Source: Sporobacter termitidis DSM 10068 (GTDB taxonomy: Bacteria; Bacillota; Clostridia; Oscillospirales; Oscillospiraceae). Taken from it: a DNA stretch of 64,000 nucleotides. The stretch is taken from assembly GCF_900130065.1 (NCBI RefSeq), contig NZ_FQXV01000016.1:1-64000 (forward strand), given 5' to 3'. Under the pieces are notes generated by a model. It was not told where the DNA came from and did no database searches. It saw only the letters and a list, made by a program, of their open reading frames with translations. Below, in pieces: positions 39,773-47,851 of this stretch (the stretch's first letter is position 1; every line of letters begins with the position of its first letter). Position numbers and translations under genes: made by a program.

Positions 39773-40621
39773 TTATTTGTTCAGAATATTTGCCAATTCC
39801 CCAAGCCCGGCCTCAAAGTTGACGCCGAAGCGGTTGTCCGTGCCGGCGGCTTTGGTGCGCTCGATGCTTTTGTAGGTGAACTCGACGGCAATGGCCGCCG
39901 AGGCGCTCAGGCCGTGGCCGGTCAGGAGCGCGGCCACCAGCGCCGAGGCGAAGACGTCGCCCGTGCCGTGATAAAAGCCCTCCACCCGGGGCGAAAAAGC
40001 ATAGTCGAGCTTGCCCGCCGCCGTATCCAGGCTGGCCGCGCCCAGCTGCGCGTCCCCTAAAGAGACGCCGGTCAGGACCACCTGCTTCGGCCCGAAGGCC
40101 GCCAGCGCCGACAAAAGGTCCTCGATGAACGCGGTGTCGTACGGGCCGGGGCGGTACGGCCGTCCGGTCAGAAGACAGGCCTCGGTGATATTGGGGACGA
40201 CGATATCCGCCTTCCGGCAGAGCTTTTTCATGCCCTCGGGGAAATCGGCGCTGAAATTGGCGTAGAGCCTGCCGTTGTCGGCCATGACGGGGTCCACGAC
40301 GATGAGCCCGTCCGGCGTTTTGAGCTTGTCGAAAATCTCCGAGACGATATCGATCTGCTTAAAGGAGCCGAGGTAGCCCGTATAGACGGCGTCAAAGCGG
40401 AGGTCCAGCGCCTGCCAGTGGGACGCCACCGGCAGGATGTCGTCCGTCAGGTCCCGGTAGGTGTAGCCGTCAAAGCCGCCGGTGTGCGTGGAGAGCACGG
40501 CGGTGGGGATGGCGCACGTCTCAATGCCCGCGCTGGAGATGATGGGCAGCGCCACCGTGAGGGAGCATTTCCCGAAGCAGGAGATATCGTGGATCGCCGC
40601 CACCCTTTTTTGCCTGGACAT
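39773..40621 (-). CDS. pdxY: Pyridoxal/pyridoxamine kinase
   Basis: 282 residues, ribokinase superfamily. AAIHDISCFGKCSLTVALPI (residues 8-27) and LSTHTGGFDGYTYRDL bind the pyridoxal; the phosphate-transfer motif is EGFYHGTGDVFASALVAALL (near 216), with the catalytic Asp in GTGD. It phosphorylates vitamin B6 vitamers with ATP. Nearby MetY and CobD are PLP enzymes, but the gene appears to be monocistronic. Confidence 0.95.
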   Translation of the reverse strand: MSRQKRVAAIHDISCFGKCSLTVALPIISSAGIETCAIPTAVLSTHTGGFDGYTYRDLTDDILPVASHWQALDLRFDAVYTGYLGSFKQIDIVSEIFDKLKTPDGLIVVDPVMADNGRLYANFSADFPEGMKKLCRKADIVVPNITEACLLTGRPYRPGPYDTAFIEDLLSALAAFGPKQVVLTGVSLGDAQLGAASLDTAAGKLDYAFSPRVEGFYHGTGDVFASALVAALLTGHGLSASAAIAVEFTYKSIERTKAAGTDNRFGVNFEAGLGELANILNK

Positions 40622-40700
40622 GAGGTCACTCCAATACGAATTGATTGCTACAGTTTACCCCTCGGAGCGACAAAAATCAAGGAATATCATTCCTTACGTA

Positions 40701-40770
40701 TCATTCCCGCGCAGGCGGGAATCCATTCGTTAACGTGAAGCGACGTGGATTCCCGCCTGCGCGGGAATGA
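40701..40770. repeat. Inverted pair of the CATTCCCGC palindrome
   Basis: TCATTCCCGCGCAGGCGGGA-ATCCA at 40701-40725 and its exact reverse complement at 40746-40770, 20 bases apart. Each half is itself a palindrome. It lies between two minus-strand genes, pdxY and metY. Same family as 44046, 44228, 50095, 54483 and the pair at 61429-61498. Confidence 0.9.
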
Positions 40771-40792
40771 CAGGGGGGTACGGTTTCGTTTA

Positions 40793-42076
40793 TCAGCCGA
40801 GCGCCTGGGAGAGGTCCTCCAGCAGGTCGTCGATGTGCTCGGTGCCGATGGACAGGCGGACGGAATTGGGCCTGATCCCGGAGTCCAGCAGCTCCTCGGC
40901 GGTCATCTGGGAATGGGTCGTGCTGCCGGGATGGATGACGAGGGACTTGGAGTCGGCCACGTTGGCCAGCTGCGAGAAAAGCTCCAGCCTGTCGATGAAA
41001 GCCCGGGCCTCCTCGGCGCCGCCCTTCACCTCAAAGGTGAAAATGGAGCCGCCGCCGGCGGGAAAATATTTTTTATACAGATTGTAATACGGGCTGTCCG
41101 GCAGGGAGGGATGGTTGACGCGGTCCACCTTCGGGTGGCTTTTCAGGAACTCCACCACCTTGGCGGTGTTGTCGTTGTGGCGCTCGACGCGGAGCGACAG
41201 CGTCTCCAGCCCCTGCAGGAACAAAAATGCATTGAAGGGGCTCATGGCGGCGCCCATGTCGCGCAGGAGCGTGACGCGCGCCTTGGTGATGTACGCGGCC
41301 GGGCCGGCCACGTCGGTGAAGACCGCCCCGTGGTAGCTGGGGTTGGGCTCGGTGAGGCTGGGGAAGCGGCCGGAGCCGGCCCAGTCAAAGGTGCCGCCGT
41401 CCACGAGGACGCCGCCGATGGACGTGCCGTGGCCGCCGATGAACTTCGTGGCCGAGTGGACGACGATGTCCGCGCCATACTCAAACGGGCGCAGCAGATA
41501 GGGTGTGGCAAAGGTGTTGTCGACGATGAGCGGGATGCCGTGCTTGTGCGCCGTTTTCGCCAGCGCCTCGATGTCGATGATGCTGCAGTTGGGGTTGCCC
41601 ATCGATTCGATGAAGATGGCCTTTGTGTTGTCCCGAATGGCGTTTTCAAAGCTGCCGGGCTCGTCGGGATTGACGAATGTCGTGCTGATGCCGATATCCT
41701 CGAAGGTGTGGGCAAAAAGATTGAAGGTGCCGCCGTAGAGCGTGTTGGCCGAGACGATATGGTCGCCGGTGCGGGCGATGTTCTGGATCGCGTACGACAC
41801 GGCCGCCGAGCCGCTGGCCAGGGCCAGGGCGCCGACGCCGCCCTCCAGCGCGGCCACGCGTTTTTCGAAAACATCGTTGGTCGGGTTCATGATGCGGGTG
41901 TAGATGTTCCCGCCCTCCGTCAGCGCGAACCGGCCGGCGGCCTGCGCCGTGTTCTCAAAAACATACGAGGTGGTCTGATAGATCGGGACGGCCCTGGAGC
42001 CGGTCGCCGGGTCCGGCGTCTCCTGGCCCGCGTGCAGCTGCAGTGTTTCAAAACGTCTTTTTTTATGCTCCGCCAT
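40793..42076 (-). CDS. metY: O-acetylhomoserine sulfhydrylase / aminocarboxypropyltransferase
   Basis: 427 residues, Cys/Met-metabolism PLP family. [20 protein letters not shown] (residues 9-28) is typical of MetY; the PLP lysine is in [18 protein letters not shown] (near 205), and [22 protein letters not shown] binds PLP phosphate. It makes homocysteine from O-acetylhomoserine and sulfide. The promoter at 42138 and a nearby inverted repeat give it its own control. Confidence 0.95.
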   Translation of the reverse strand: MAEHKKRRFETLQLHAGQETPDPATGSRAVPIYQTTSYVFENTAQAAGRFALTEGGNIYTRIMNPTNDVFEKRVAALEGGVGALALASGSAAVSYAIQNIARTGDHIVSANTLYGGTFNLFAHTFEDIGISTTFVNPDEPGSFENAIRDNTKAIFIESMGNPNCSIIDIEALAKTAHKHGIPLIVDNTFATPYLLRPFEYGADIVVHSATKFIGGHGTSIGGVLVDGGTFDWAGSGRFPSLTEPNPSYHGAVFTDVAGPAAYITKARVTLLRDMGAAMSPFNAFLFLQGLETLSLRVERHNDNTAKVVEFLKSHPKVDRVNHPSLPDSPYYNLYKKYFPAGGGSIFTFEVKGGAEEARAFIDRLELFSQLANVADSKSLVIHPGSTTHSQMTAEELLDSGIRPNSVRLSIGTEHIDDLLEDLSQALG

Positions 42077-42106
42077 ATGCTCACTCTTTTCTTTTTTTTG
42101 TTATTA

Positions 42107-42132
42107 CATATTAATCATATATTATTAATATG
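42107..42132 (-). promoter_or_regulatory. Inverted repeat in the metY leader, possible operator
   Basis: CATATTAAT / ATTAATATG, perfect 9-bp arms 8 bases apart, just downstream of the metY -10 box. It could bind a repressor or form a weak leader hairpin. Confidence 0.5.
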
Positions 42133-42137
42133 AATTA

Positions 42138-42165
42138 AATATAGCACGTCTGCCGCCGATGTCAA
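42138..42165 (-). promoter_or_regulatory. Promoter of metY
   Basis: On the minus strand TTGACA (42160-42165), 16-base spacer, TATATT (42138-42143). Confidence 0.82.
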
Positions 42166-42204
42166 GAGGCAGATGAAAATTTTGGCAGACGACACCCATG
42201 GCCC

Positions 42205-42588
42205 TTACCGCGCCACGGCGACCGCCTCGATCTCAACAAGGACGTCCTTCGGCAGGCGGGACACCTCCACGCACGACCGGGCGGGGAACGGCGCCTTGAA
42301 AAAGCCGGCGTACACCTCGTTGACCCGGGCAAACGCGTTCATGTCCCGGATGAACACCGTCGTCTTGACCACCCGGTCAAGCCCGGTGCCGGCCGCTTCC
42401 AGCACGGCCTCCAGGTTTTTGAGGGCCTGGGCGGCCTGGGCCGCCACGTCGCCCGGCACGACGGCGCCGCTTGCGGGGTCAAGCGGGATCTGGCCCGACG
42501 CGTAGATAAAGTCCCCGGCCCTGACCGCCTGGGAATACGGCCCCACGGCGGCGGGCGACTTCTCCGTTCTGATCTCAAAAATATCCAT
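42205..42588 (-). CDS. ridA: RidA-family enamine/imine deaminase
   Basis: 127 residues from the ATG at 42588 (AAAGGTG upstream; an earlier ATG adds seven residues). EKSPAAVGPYSQAVRAGDFIYASGQI is followed by the catalytic Arg region and RSCVEVSRLPKDVLVEIEAVAV, all typical of RidA trimers. It hydrolyses reactive 2-aminoacrylate-type intermediates released by PLP enzymes, fitting its place beside metY. Confidence 0.93.
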   Translation of the reverse strand: MDIFEIRTEKSPAAVGPYSQAVRAGDFIYASGQIPLDPASGAVVPGDVAAQAAQALKNLEAVLEAAGTGLDRVVKTTVFIRDMNAFARVNEVYAGFFKAPFPARSCVEVSRLPKDVLVEIEAVAVAR

Positions 42589-42627
42589 GATTTCACCTTT
42601 TCTCGACAAAAATTTGCTGTAATTATT

Positions 42628-42656
42628 AATATATCTATGATATCATTTTAAATCAA
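42628..42656 (-). promoter_or_regulatory. Promoter of ridA
   Basis: On the minus strand TTGATT (42651-42656), 17-base spacer, TATATT (42628-42633), about 35 bases before the start codon. Confidence 0.75.
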
Positions 42657-42738
42657 TAAAAGTAAGTGTTTTTGCTTTTTTATTCGGCGGGCCGCGGCTT
42701 TACGGCGGCAGCCGCCACAGCGGCGGCTGAGGTGCAGG

Positions 42739-43857
42739 ATGGGTACGAATCAGGTGCGTATCATCGACGAATTCACAAAGCTTGTCGCCATCGACAGCCC
42801 CTCCTACGGCGAGAGGCAGCTGGGCGACTACGTCAAGAACAGGCTGCAGGCCCTCGGCCTTCTGGTGATCGAGGACGGCACCGGCGACACGATCGGCGGC
42901 AGCTGCGGCAATATTTACGGCTTTCTCAAGGGGGACCAGGACAAAAAGCCGCTGCTGTTCTGCGCCCATATGGACACGGTGGAGCCGTCCCGGGGGAAAG
43001 AGGCCGTTCTCGGCGCGGACGGCGTTATCAGGAGCGGCGGCAAGACCGTCCTGGGGGCCGACGACATGTCCGGCGTCGCGGCCATTCTGGAGGCGCTGAC
43101 GGTTATCAAGGAAAAGAATCTGCCCCATCGGCCCGTCGAGGTCCTGTTCACCGTGGCCGAGGAGGTGTACACAAAGGGCAGCGGGGCCTTTGATTTCGCC
43201 AAGGTCATGGCGGAGGAGGCCTATGTGCTGGACCTGTCCGGCCCCGTCGGGACGGCGGCTTATGCCGCGCCCAGCATCCTGTCCTTCACGATCACCATCC
43301 ACGGCAAGGCGTCCCACGCGGGCTTCGCGCCCCAGAAGGGTATTCACGCCATCTCGGCGGCCGCCGACGCCATCGCCATGCTGCCCATGGGCCGGCTGGA
43401 CGAAGAGACCTCCCTCAATATCGGGACGATCACCGGCGGCCTGGGGACGAACATCATCCCGGACAAATGCGTCGTCCGCGGCGAGGTGCGCAGCTTAAAC
43501 CACGAAAAGGCCAAAAAGCAGGCGGAGCTTGTGCGAAAGCAGTTCGAGCTGTCGGCCAGCGCCATCCGCGCCACCGTGGACTTCCAGCTGGAGACGGCCT
43601 CCGTGGCCTACGAGACGCCGGTGGACCACCCTGTCGTCAAGCGGTTTGAAAGCGCCTGCAACGCCCTGCAGCTGCCGGTGTCCCTCGTCAGGACCTTCGG
43701 CGGCAGCGACCAGAACGTCATCGCCCAACAGGGCATCCGCGGCATCGTCCTCGCCAACGCCATGAACCGCGTTCACGCCCTGGACGAGTACACCACCGTG
43801 GAGGAGCTCCTCCGCGCCGCCGACCTGACGTTGGCGCTGATGACGAGCGAAGAGTAA
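42739..43857 (+). CDS. M20-family metallopeptidase, peptidase-T-like
   Basis: 372 residues. The metal ligands and catalytic acid are visible: LLFCAHMDTVEP (His, Asp; near 73), VLGADDMSGVAAILEAL (bridging Asp), FTVAEEVYTKGSGAF (Glu-Glu) and VHALDEYTTVEELL near the C-terminus. The dimerisation domain carries KASHAGFAPQKGIHAI. It is a cytoplasmic di-zinc exopeptidase acting on a small peptide; the exact specificity is not evident. GAGGTGCAGG precedes the ATG. It is divergent from ridA. Confidence 0.92.
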   Translation: MGTNQVRIIDEFTKLVAIDSPSYGERQLGDYVKNRLQALGLLVIEDGTGDTIGGSCGNIYGFLKGDQDKKPLLFCAHMDTVEPSRGKEAVLGADGVIRSGGKTVLGADDMSGVAAILEALTVIKEKNLPHRPVEVLFTVAEEVYTKGSGAFDFAKVMAEEAYVLDLSGPVGTAAYAAPSILSFTITIHGKASHAGFAPQKGIHAISAAADAIAMLPMGRLDEETSLNIGTITGGLGTNIIPDKCVVRGEVRSLNHEKAKKQAELVRKQFELSASAIRATVDFQLETASVAYETPVDHPVVKRFESACNALQLPVSLVRTFGGSDQNVIAQQGIRGIVLANAMNRVHALDEYTTVEELLRAADLTLALMTSEE

Positions 43858-43883
43858 AATCACAGGCTGTGCATACATACGTC

Positions 43884-43911
43884 GGGGCGGATTCCACATC
43901 CGCCCCATTTT
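43884..43911 (+). terminator. Terminator of the M20 peptidase gene
   Basis: GGGGCGGATTCC-ACATCCGCCCC palindrome followed by ATTTTTC, 27 bases after the stop. It shares its core with the hairpin at 34889. Confidence 0.78.
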
Positions 43912-43920
43912 TCTGCTTTG

Positions 43921-44310
43921 CCGCGCCGACAGGAGCGGGCGAACACAGTTCGCCCGCCTTTGCCCCGCGCCGCTATTACCCCGGTCACGCCGGATGAACC
44001 CCCGCCTTGCGATGCCCAAAGTATATTGCAATGCCCCAAAGCCCTGTCATTCCCGCGAAGGCGGGAATCCACGTTCCCCCGTCCCTCTTGCCTCGGGCTT
44101 GCCGCGCCGGCAGGAGCGGGCGAACACAGTTCGCCCGCCTTTGTCCCGCGCCGCTATTACCCCGGTCACGCCGGATGGAACCCCCCTTGCGATGCCCCAA
44201 AGTATCTTGCAATGCCCCCAAAGCCCTGTCATTCCCGCGAAGGCGGGAATCCACGTTCCCCCGTCCCTCTTGCCTCGGGGCTCTGCCGCGCCGACAGGAG
44301 CGGCGGGCCG
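43921..44310. repeat. Tandem composite repeat, about 2.1 units of ~182 bases
   Basis: Unit 1 is 43921-44101, unit 2 is 44102-44285, and a third begins at 44286 and breaks off. Each unit contains, in order, CCGCGCCGACAGGAGC, a GGGCGAACACAGTTCGCCC palindrome, CGCTATTACCCCGGTCACGC, GCGATGCCC-AAAGTAT-TTGCAATGCCCC, and a CATTCCCGCGAAGGCGGGAA palindrome. The units differ at a handful of sites. The same order occurs reverse-complemented at ~54483-54690. No gene is supported in this 557-base gap, only overlapping frames on both strands. Confidence 0.9.
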
Positions 44311-44353
44311 GGTCGTCCCGCCCTACGCATTCTTTTGTGTCAAAACTGCCATG

Positions 44354-44383
44354 CTGACATAATGCCGCCGGACGTGATATAAT
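44354..44383 (+). promoter_or_regulatory. Promoter of nadE
   Basis: CTGACA (44354-44359), 18-base spacer, TATAAT (44378-44383), 31 bases before the nadE start codon. Confidence 0.78.
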
Positions 44384-44414
44384 ATAAAAAACCGCAAAAA
44401 GCCGGAGGTCACTT

Positions 44415-46352
44415 ATGATATTGGAGAAGTACGGATACTTGAGGGTCGCGGCGGCCGTGCCGCGGGTCACGGTCGGAAACGCGGCGCACAACGCGCGGGA
44501 GATCGTCGGCCTCGTCAAAAAAGGCGCGGAGGAGCATATCAAGGTCATGGCGTTTCCGGAGCTCTCCGTGACGGGCTATACCTGCTCGGACCTTTTTCAT
44601 CAGCGGAGCCTGCTGAACGGCGCCGCGGCGGCGCTGCGGACGATATTGGACGAGACGGCGGATGTCGACATGCTCGTCGCCGTCGGCATGCCCGTGGAGG
44701 CAGACAATCAGCTGTTCAACTGCGCCGTCGTCCTCCACGCCGGAAAAATCCTGGGCGCCGTCCCCAAGACGTTTATCCCGAACTACAACGAGTTTTATGA
44801 AAAGCGCTGGTTCGCCTCCTCGGTGAACCGGGTGAGCGATACGGTGCGGCTGTGCGGCGCCGACGTGCCCTTTGGCGAGAATATCCTGTTTAAAAACGTG
44901 AATTCGGCGCTGATCGTGGGCCTGGAAATTTGCGAGGACCTGTGGATGCCGATCCCGCCCAGCTCCCGCCACGCCCTCTTCGGGGCCAATCTGCTCCTCA
45001 ACCTGTCGGCCAGCAATGAGACGGTGACGAAGTCGGACTACCGCCGCGAGCTCGTCCGGCAGCAATCGGCCCGCTGCTACGCCGGCTACGTCTACTGCTC
45101 GGCCGGGCAGGGCGAGTCCACCACGGACGTCGTGTTCAACGGCCACGCGCTGATCGCCGTGAATGACAGCATCGTCAGGGAATCCTCTTATACGGAGGAA
45201 TCAACATATATTTTCGCGGACATGGATATCGAAAAGCTCATGAGCGACCGGCGGAAATTCAACACCTTCATGGGCAGGGCGGAGACGGGCGATTACCGCA
45301 CCGTCGCGTTTGACATGAAGGACGGCGGCGACGTCAGGGAGAGCTTCAAAGTCGACCCGCAGCCGTTCATCCCCCGGGACAGGGACGAGAAGTTCGGCCG
45401 CTGCCGGGAAATCTTCAAGCTCCAGTCCGTGGGCCTTTTGGAGCGGATGCGGAAAACGGGGATCAAAAAAGCCGTCATTGGCCTGTCCGGCGGCCTGGAC
45501 TCCACGCTGGCGCTGCTGGTGACGAGCGAGGCCGTCCGGGCGTTGAAGCTGCCGCCGGAGAGCATCATCGGCGTCACCATGCCGGGGCTCGGCACCACGG
45601 ACCGCACCTATCAAAACGCGCTGACCCTGATGCGTGAGCTGGGCGTGACAAAGCGGGAAATCTCCATAAAGGAAGCCAGCCTCCTGCATTACCGGGATAT
45701 CGGCCACGCGCCGGACGTTTACGACGTCACCTTTGAAAACGTCCAGGCCCGGGAGCGGACGCAGATTCTCATGGACGTGGCCAACCAGGAGGGCGGCCTC
45801 GTCATCGGCACGGGCGACCTGTCCGAGCTGGCCCTGGGCTGGTGCACCTACAACGGGGACCACATGAGCCATTACGGCGTCAACTGCGGCGTGCCGAAGT
45901 CGCTGGTGAAGCATCTGGTGTCCTGGTACGCCGAAACGGCGGAAAACAAGGCCGTCTCCGCGGCGCTTTACGATATTCTGGAAACGCCCATCAGCCCCGA
46001 GCTGCTGCCCGCCGACGACGAGGGCCAGATCGCCCAGAAGACGGAGGACGTGGTTGGCCCCTATGAGCTGCACGACTTTTACCTGTACCATTTCCTGCGC
46101 AACGGCTTCGCCCCGGCGAAGATTTTAAAGCTGGCGTCCATCGCCTTCGACGGTAAATATGAGCCGGAAACCATCAAAAAGTGGCTTAACAACTTTTACA
46201 GGCGGTTTTTCTCCCAGCAGTTCAAGCGCTCCTGTCTGCCGGACGGCGTCAAGGTCGGTTCCGTCTGCCTGTCCCCCCGCGGCGACTGGCGCATGCCCAG
46301 CGACGCTTCCGCCGCCGAGCTCCTGCAGGAGCTGGAGGAAGCGGAGGCGTAA
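44415..46352 (+). CDS. nadE: Glutamine-hydrolysing NAD+ synthase
   Basis: 645 residues: an N-terminal nitrilase-type glutaminase (~1-290) and a C-terminal NAD synthetase (~330-645). The glutaminase triad is Glu in AFPELSVTGYTC (near 49), Lys in GAVPKTFIPNYNEFYEKRWF, and Cys in VGLEICEDLWMP (near 173). The synthetase P-loop is VIGLSGGLDSTLALL (near 355), followed by GTGDLSELALGWCTYNGDHM. It makes NAD+ from deamido-NAD with ATP. Single gene with its own promoter. Confidence 0.96.
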   Translation: MILEKYGYLRVAAAVPRVTVGNAAHNAREIVGLVKKGAEEHIKVMAFPELSVTGYTCSDLFHQRSLLNGAAAALRTILDETADVDMLVAVGMPVEADNQLFNCAVVLHAGKILGAVPKTFIPNYNEFYEKRWFASSVNRVSDTVRLCGADVPFGENILFKNVNSALIVGLEICEDLWMPIPPSSRHALFGANLLLNLSASNETVTKSDYRRELVRQQSARCYAGYVYCSAGQGESTTDVVFNGHALIAVNDSIVRESSYTEESTYIFADMDIEKLMSDRRKFNTFMGRAETGDYRTVAFDMKDGGDVRESFKVDPQPFIPRDRDEKFGRCREIFKLQSVGLLERMRKTGIKKAVIGLSGGLDSTLALLVTSEAVRALKLPPESIIGVTMPGLGTTDRTYQNALTLMRELGVTKREISIKEASLLHYRDIGHAPDVYDVTFENVQARERTQILMDVANQEGGLVIGTGDLSELALGWCTYNGDHMSHYGVNCGVPKSLVKHLVSWYAETAENKAVSAALYDILETPISPELLPADDEGQIAQKTEDVVGPYELHDFYLYHFLRNGFAPAKILKLASIAFDGKYEPETIKKWLNNFYRRFFSQQFKRSCLPDGVKVGSVCLSPRGDWRMPSDASAAELLQELEEAEA

Positions 46353-46780
46353 AGACAAGACTTAGGCTTACAGGTAAGACGGCTCGTGGTGTTTTATTTG
46401 CTGAAAAGATCAACGGGGCGATGTGGGCATCGCCCCCTACGAAGTTCAATGAGAAAACATTGGGCGGGCTTTATGCCCGCCCGTTCCTATGATATGGGAG
46501 CCTCCCGCGGAAAGGTGCGTCAAGGATGCCGCGCCCTACGCAAAAGAGGAGAATGGCGTCTTTCCCCGGCTCCCTCAGACGAGGGAGCTGTCGCCCGCAG
46601 GCGACTGAAGGAGGGCGCCTTGCCGCGCGCCCGGGGCACGCCTTTCGGCGCTGTGCTCCCGTCGCCCTCCGGCGAAAGGGAGGGATAACGCGTACCATGA
46701 GTGCGGTGTATCTCTCCTTCCGTCATTTGCTGCGCAAATGCCACCTCCCTCGTCCGAGGGAGGCAACGGGAGGCGCATAT
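46353..46780. repeat. Repeat-filled gap between nadE and msrAB
   Basis: No gene seen. From left to right: a GGGCGATG palindrome (46415-46441), a GGGCGGGCTTTATGCCCGCCC hairpin (46464-46485), and a ~200-base unit (46568-46765) whose two ends are related double-hairpin elements in opposite orientation (GGCTCCCTCAGACGAGGGAG... at the left; ...CTCCCTCGTCCGAGGGAGGC at the right). The nadE and msrAB genes converge here. Confidence 0.75.
46415..46441 (+). repeat. GGGCGATG palindrome, intergenic copy
   Basis: Identical over 27 bases to the second copy within the RAYT gene (20729-20755), read GGGGCGATGTGGGC...CTACG. Confidence 0.9.
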
Positions 46781-47731
46781 TTATTCCACCAAATCGACCA
46801 GATACCCGTACCCCTCGCGCGCCATGTCTTCCCTCGGAATAAAGCGCAGCGAGGCGCTGTTGATGCAGTAGCGGAGGCCGCCTTTGTCACGGGGGCCGTC
46901 GGGGAAAACGTGGCCCAAGTGCGCGTCGCCGGCGCGGCTTCGGACCTCGGTGCGGACCATGCCGTGGGTCTCGTCGCTTTTTTCGCGGACCACGTCCGGG
47001 TCGATGGGCTTTGAAAAGCTCGGCCAGCCGCAGCCGGACTCGAACTTGTCCGTGGAGGAAAAGAGCGGCTCGCCGGTCGTCACGTCCACATAGATGCCGG
47101 GCCTGTACTGATCCCAGAACTCGTTTTTGAACGGCGGCTCGGTGGCGCTGTGCTGCGTGACCTCGAACTGGACGGGGGACAGGCTGCCCCGGAGCGTTTC
47201 CCTGTCCGGGGCGGCGTAGCCGGACGGGCTGACCACGGCCTCCGCCGCCCTTTTGAACTTGCCGGGCCCGATATGGCAGTAGCCGCTGGGGTTTTTGTCC
47301 AAATATTTTTGGTGATATTCCTCGGCGGGATAGAAGCTTTCCAGCGGCCGCACCTCGACGGCCACCGGCCGGCCGCGCTTTTCCTGCAATTTGTCGATTG
47401 ACCGCCGGATGACGGGCAGGTCGGCCTCATCGGCGTAATAGACGCCCGTCCTGTACTGGACGCCCCTGTCGTTCCCCTGCCGGTTGACGGACGTGGGGTC
47501 GATCGCCTCATAAAAGAGCGACAGGAGAAAATCAAGCGGCAGGACGCCGGGGTCGTAGACGACCCGGACCGTTTCGGCGTGGCCCGTGTCCCTGCGGCAG
47601 ACGTCCTCGTAGGTTGGGTTCTCCGTTTTCCCGTTGGCATAGCCGACCTGGGTTTCGAGGACGCCGCGGATGGACGCGAGATATTTTTCCGCGCCCCAGA
47701 AGCAGCCGCCGGCCAGATAAATTTCCGCCAT
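46781..47731 (-). CDS. msrAB: Bifunctional methionine sulfoxide reductase MsrA-MsrB
   Basis: 316 residues. MsrA at the N-terminus: [20 protein letters not shown] (catalytic Cys near residue 10) and [10 protein letters not shown]. MsrB at the C-terminus from ~175: [32 protein letters not shown] and the catalytic Cys in [14 protein letters not shown]. The usual two CxxC zinc pairs of MsrB are missing, so it is the zinc-less form. It repairs both stereoisomers of methionine sulfoxide, a cytoplasmic oxidative-damage function. Confidence 0.95.
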   Translation of the reverse strand: MAEIYLAGGCFWGAEKYLASIRGVLETQVGYANGKTENPTYEDVCRRDTGHAETVRVVYDPGVLPLDFLLSLFYEAIDPTSVNRQGNDRGVQYRTGVYYADEADLPVIRRSIDKLQEKRGRPVAVEVRPLESFYPAEEYHQKYLDKNPSGYCHIGPGKFKRAAEAVVSPSGYAAPDRETLRGSLSPVQFEVTQHSATEPPFKNEFWDQYRPGIYVDVTTGEPLFSSTDKFESGCGWPSFSKPIDPDVVREKSDETHGMVRTEVRSRAGDAHLGHVFPDGPRDKGGLRYCINSASLRFIPREDMAREGYGYLVDLVE

Positions 47732-47806
47732 AATGACCTTCCTCCCAATATCTCGATTCGGAAAAAGTGTTGCCCTGTTCCGATTTGGAGTATACCATAA
47801 ACGTTT

Positions 47807-47836
47807 GCGCGGCGGTATAAAAATATACCGCCGCGC
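47807..47836. terminator. Hairpin between MFS transporter and msrAB
   Basis: GCGCGGCGGTATA / TATACCGCCGCGC, perfect 13-bp stem with loop AAAA. No T run on either side, so efficiency as a terminator for the MFS gene is unclear. Confidence 0.55.
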
Positions 47837-47851
47837 TCATAAAAAATGCCG

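Noticed and set aside
43921-44310. CRISPR-like array
   Set aside because: The repeated units are ~182 bases with conserved spacers and internal palindromes, only 2.1 copies, and no cas genes are in the window.
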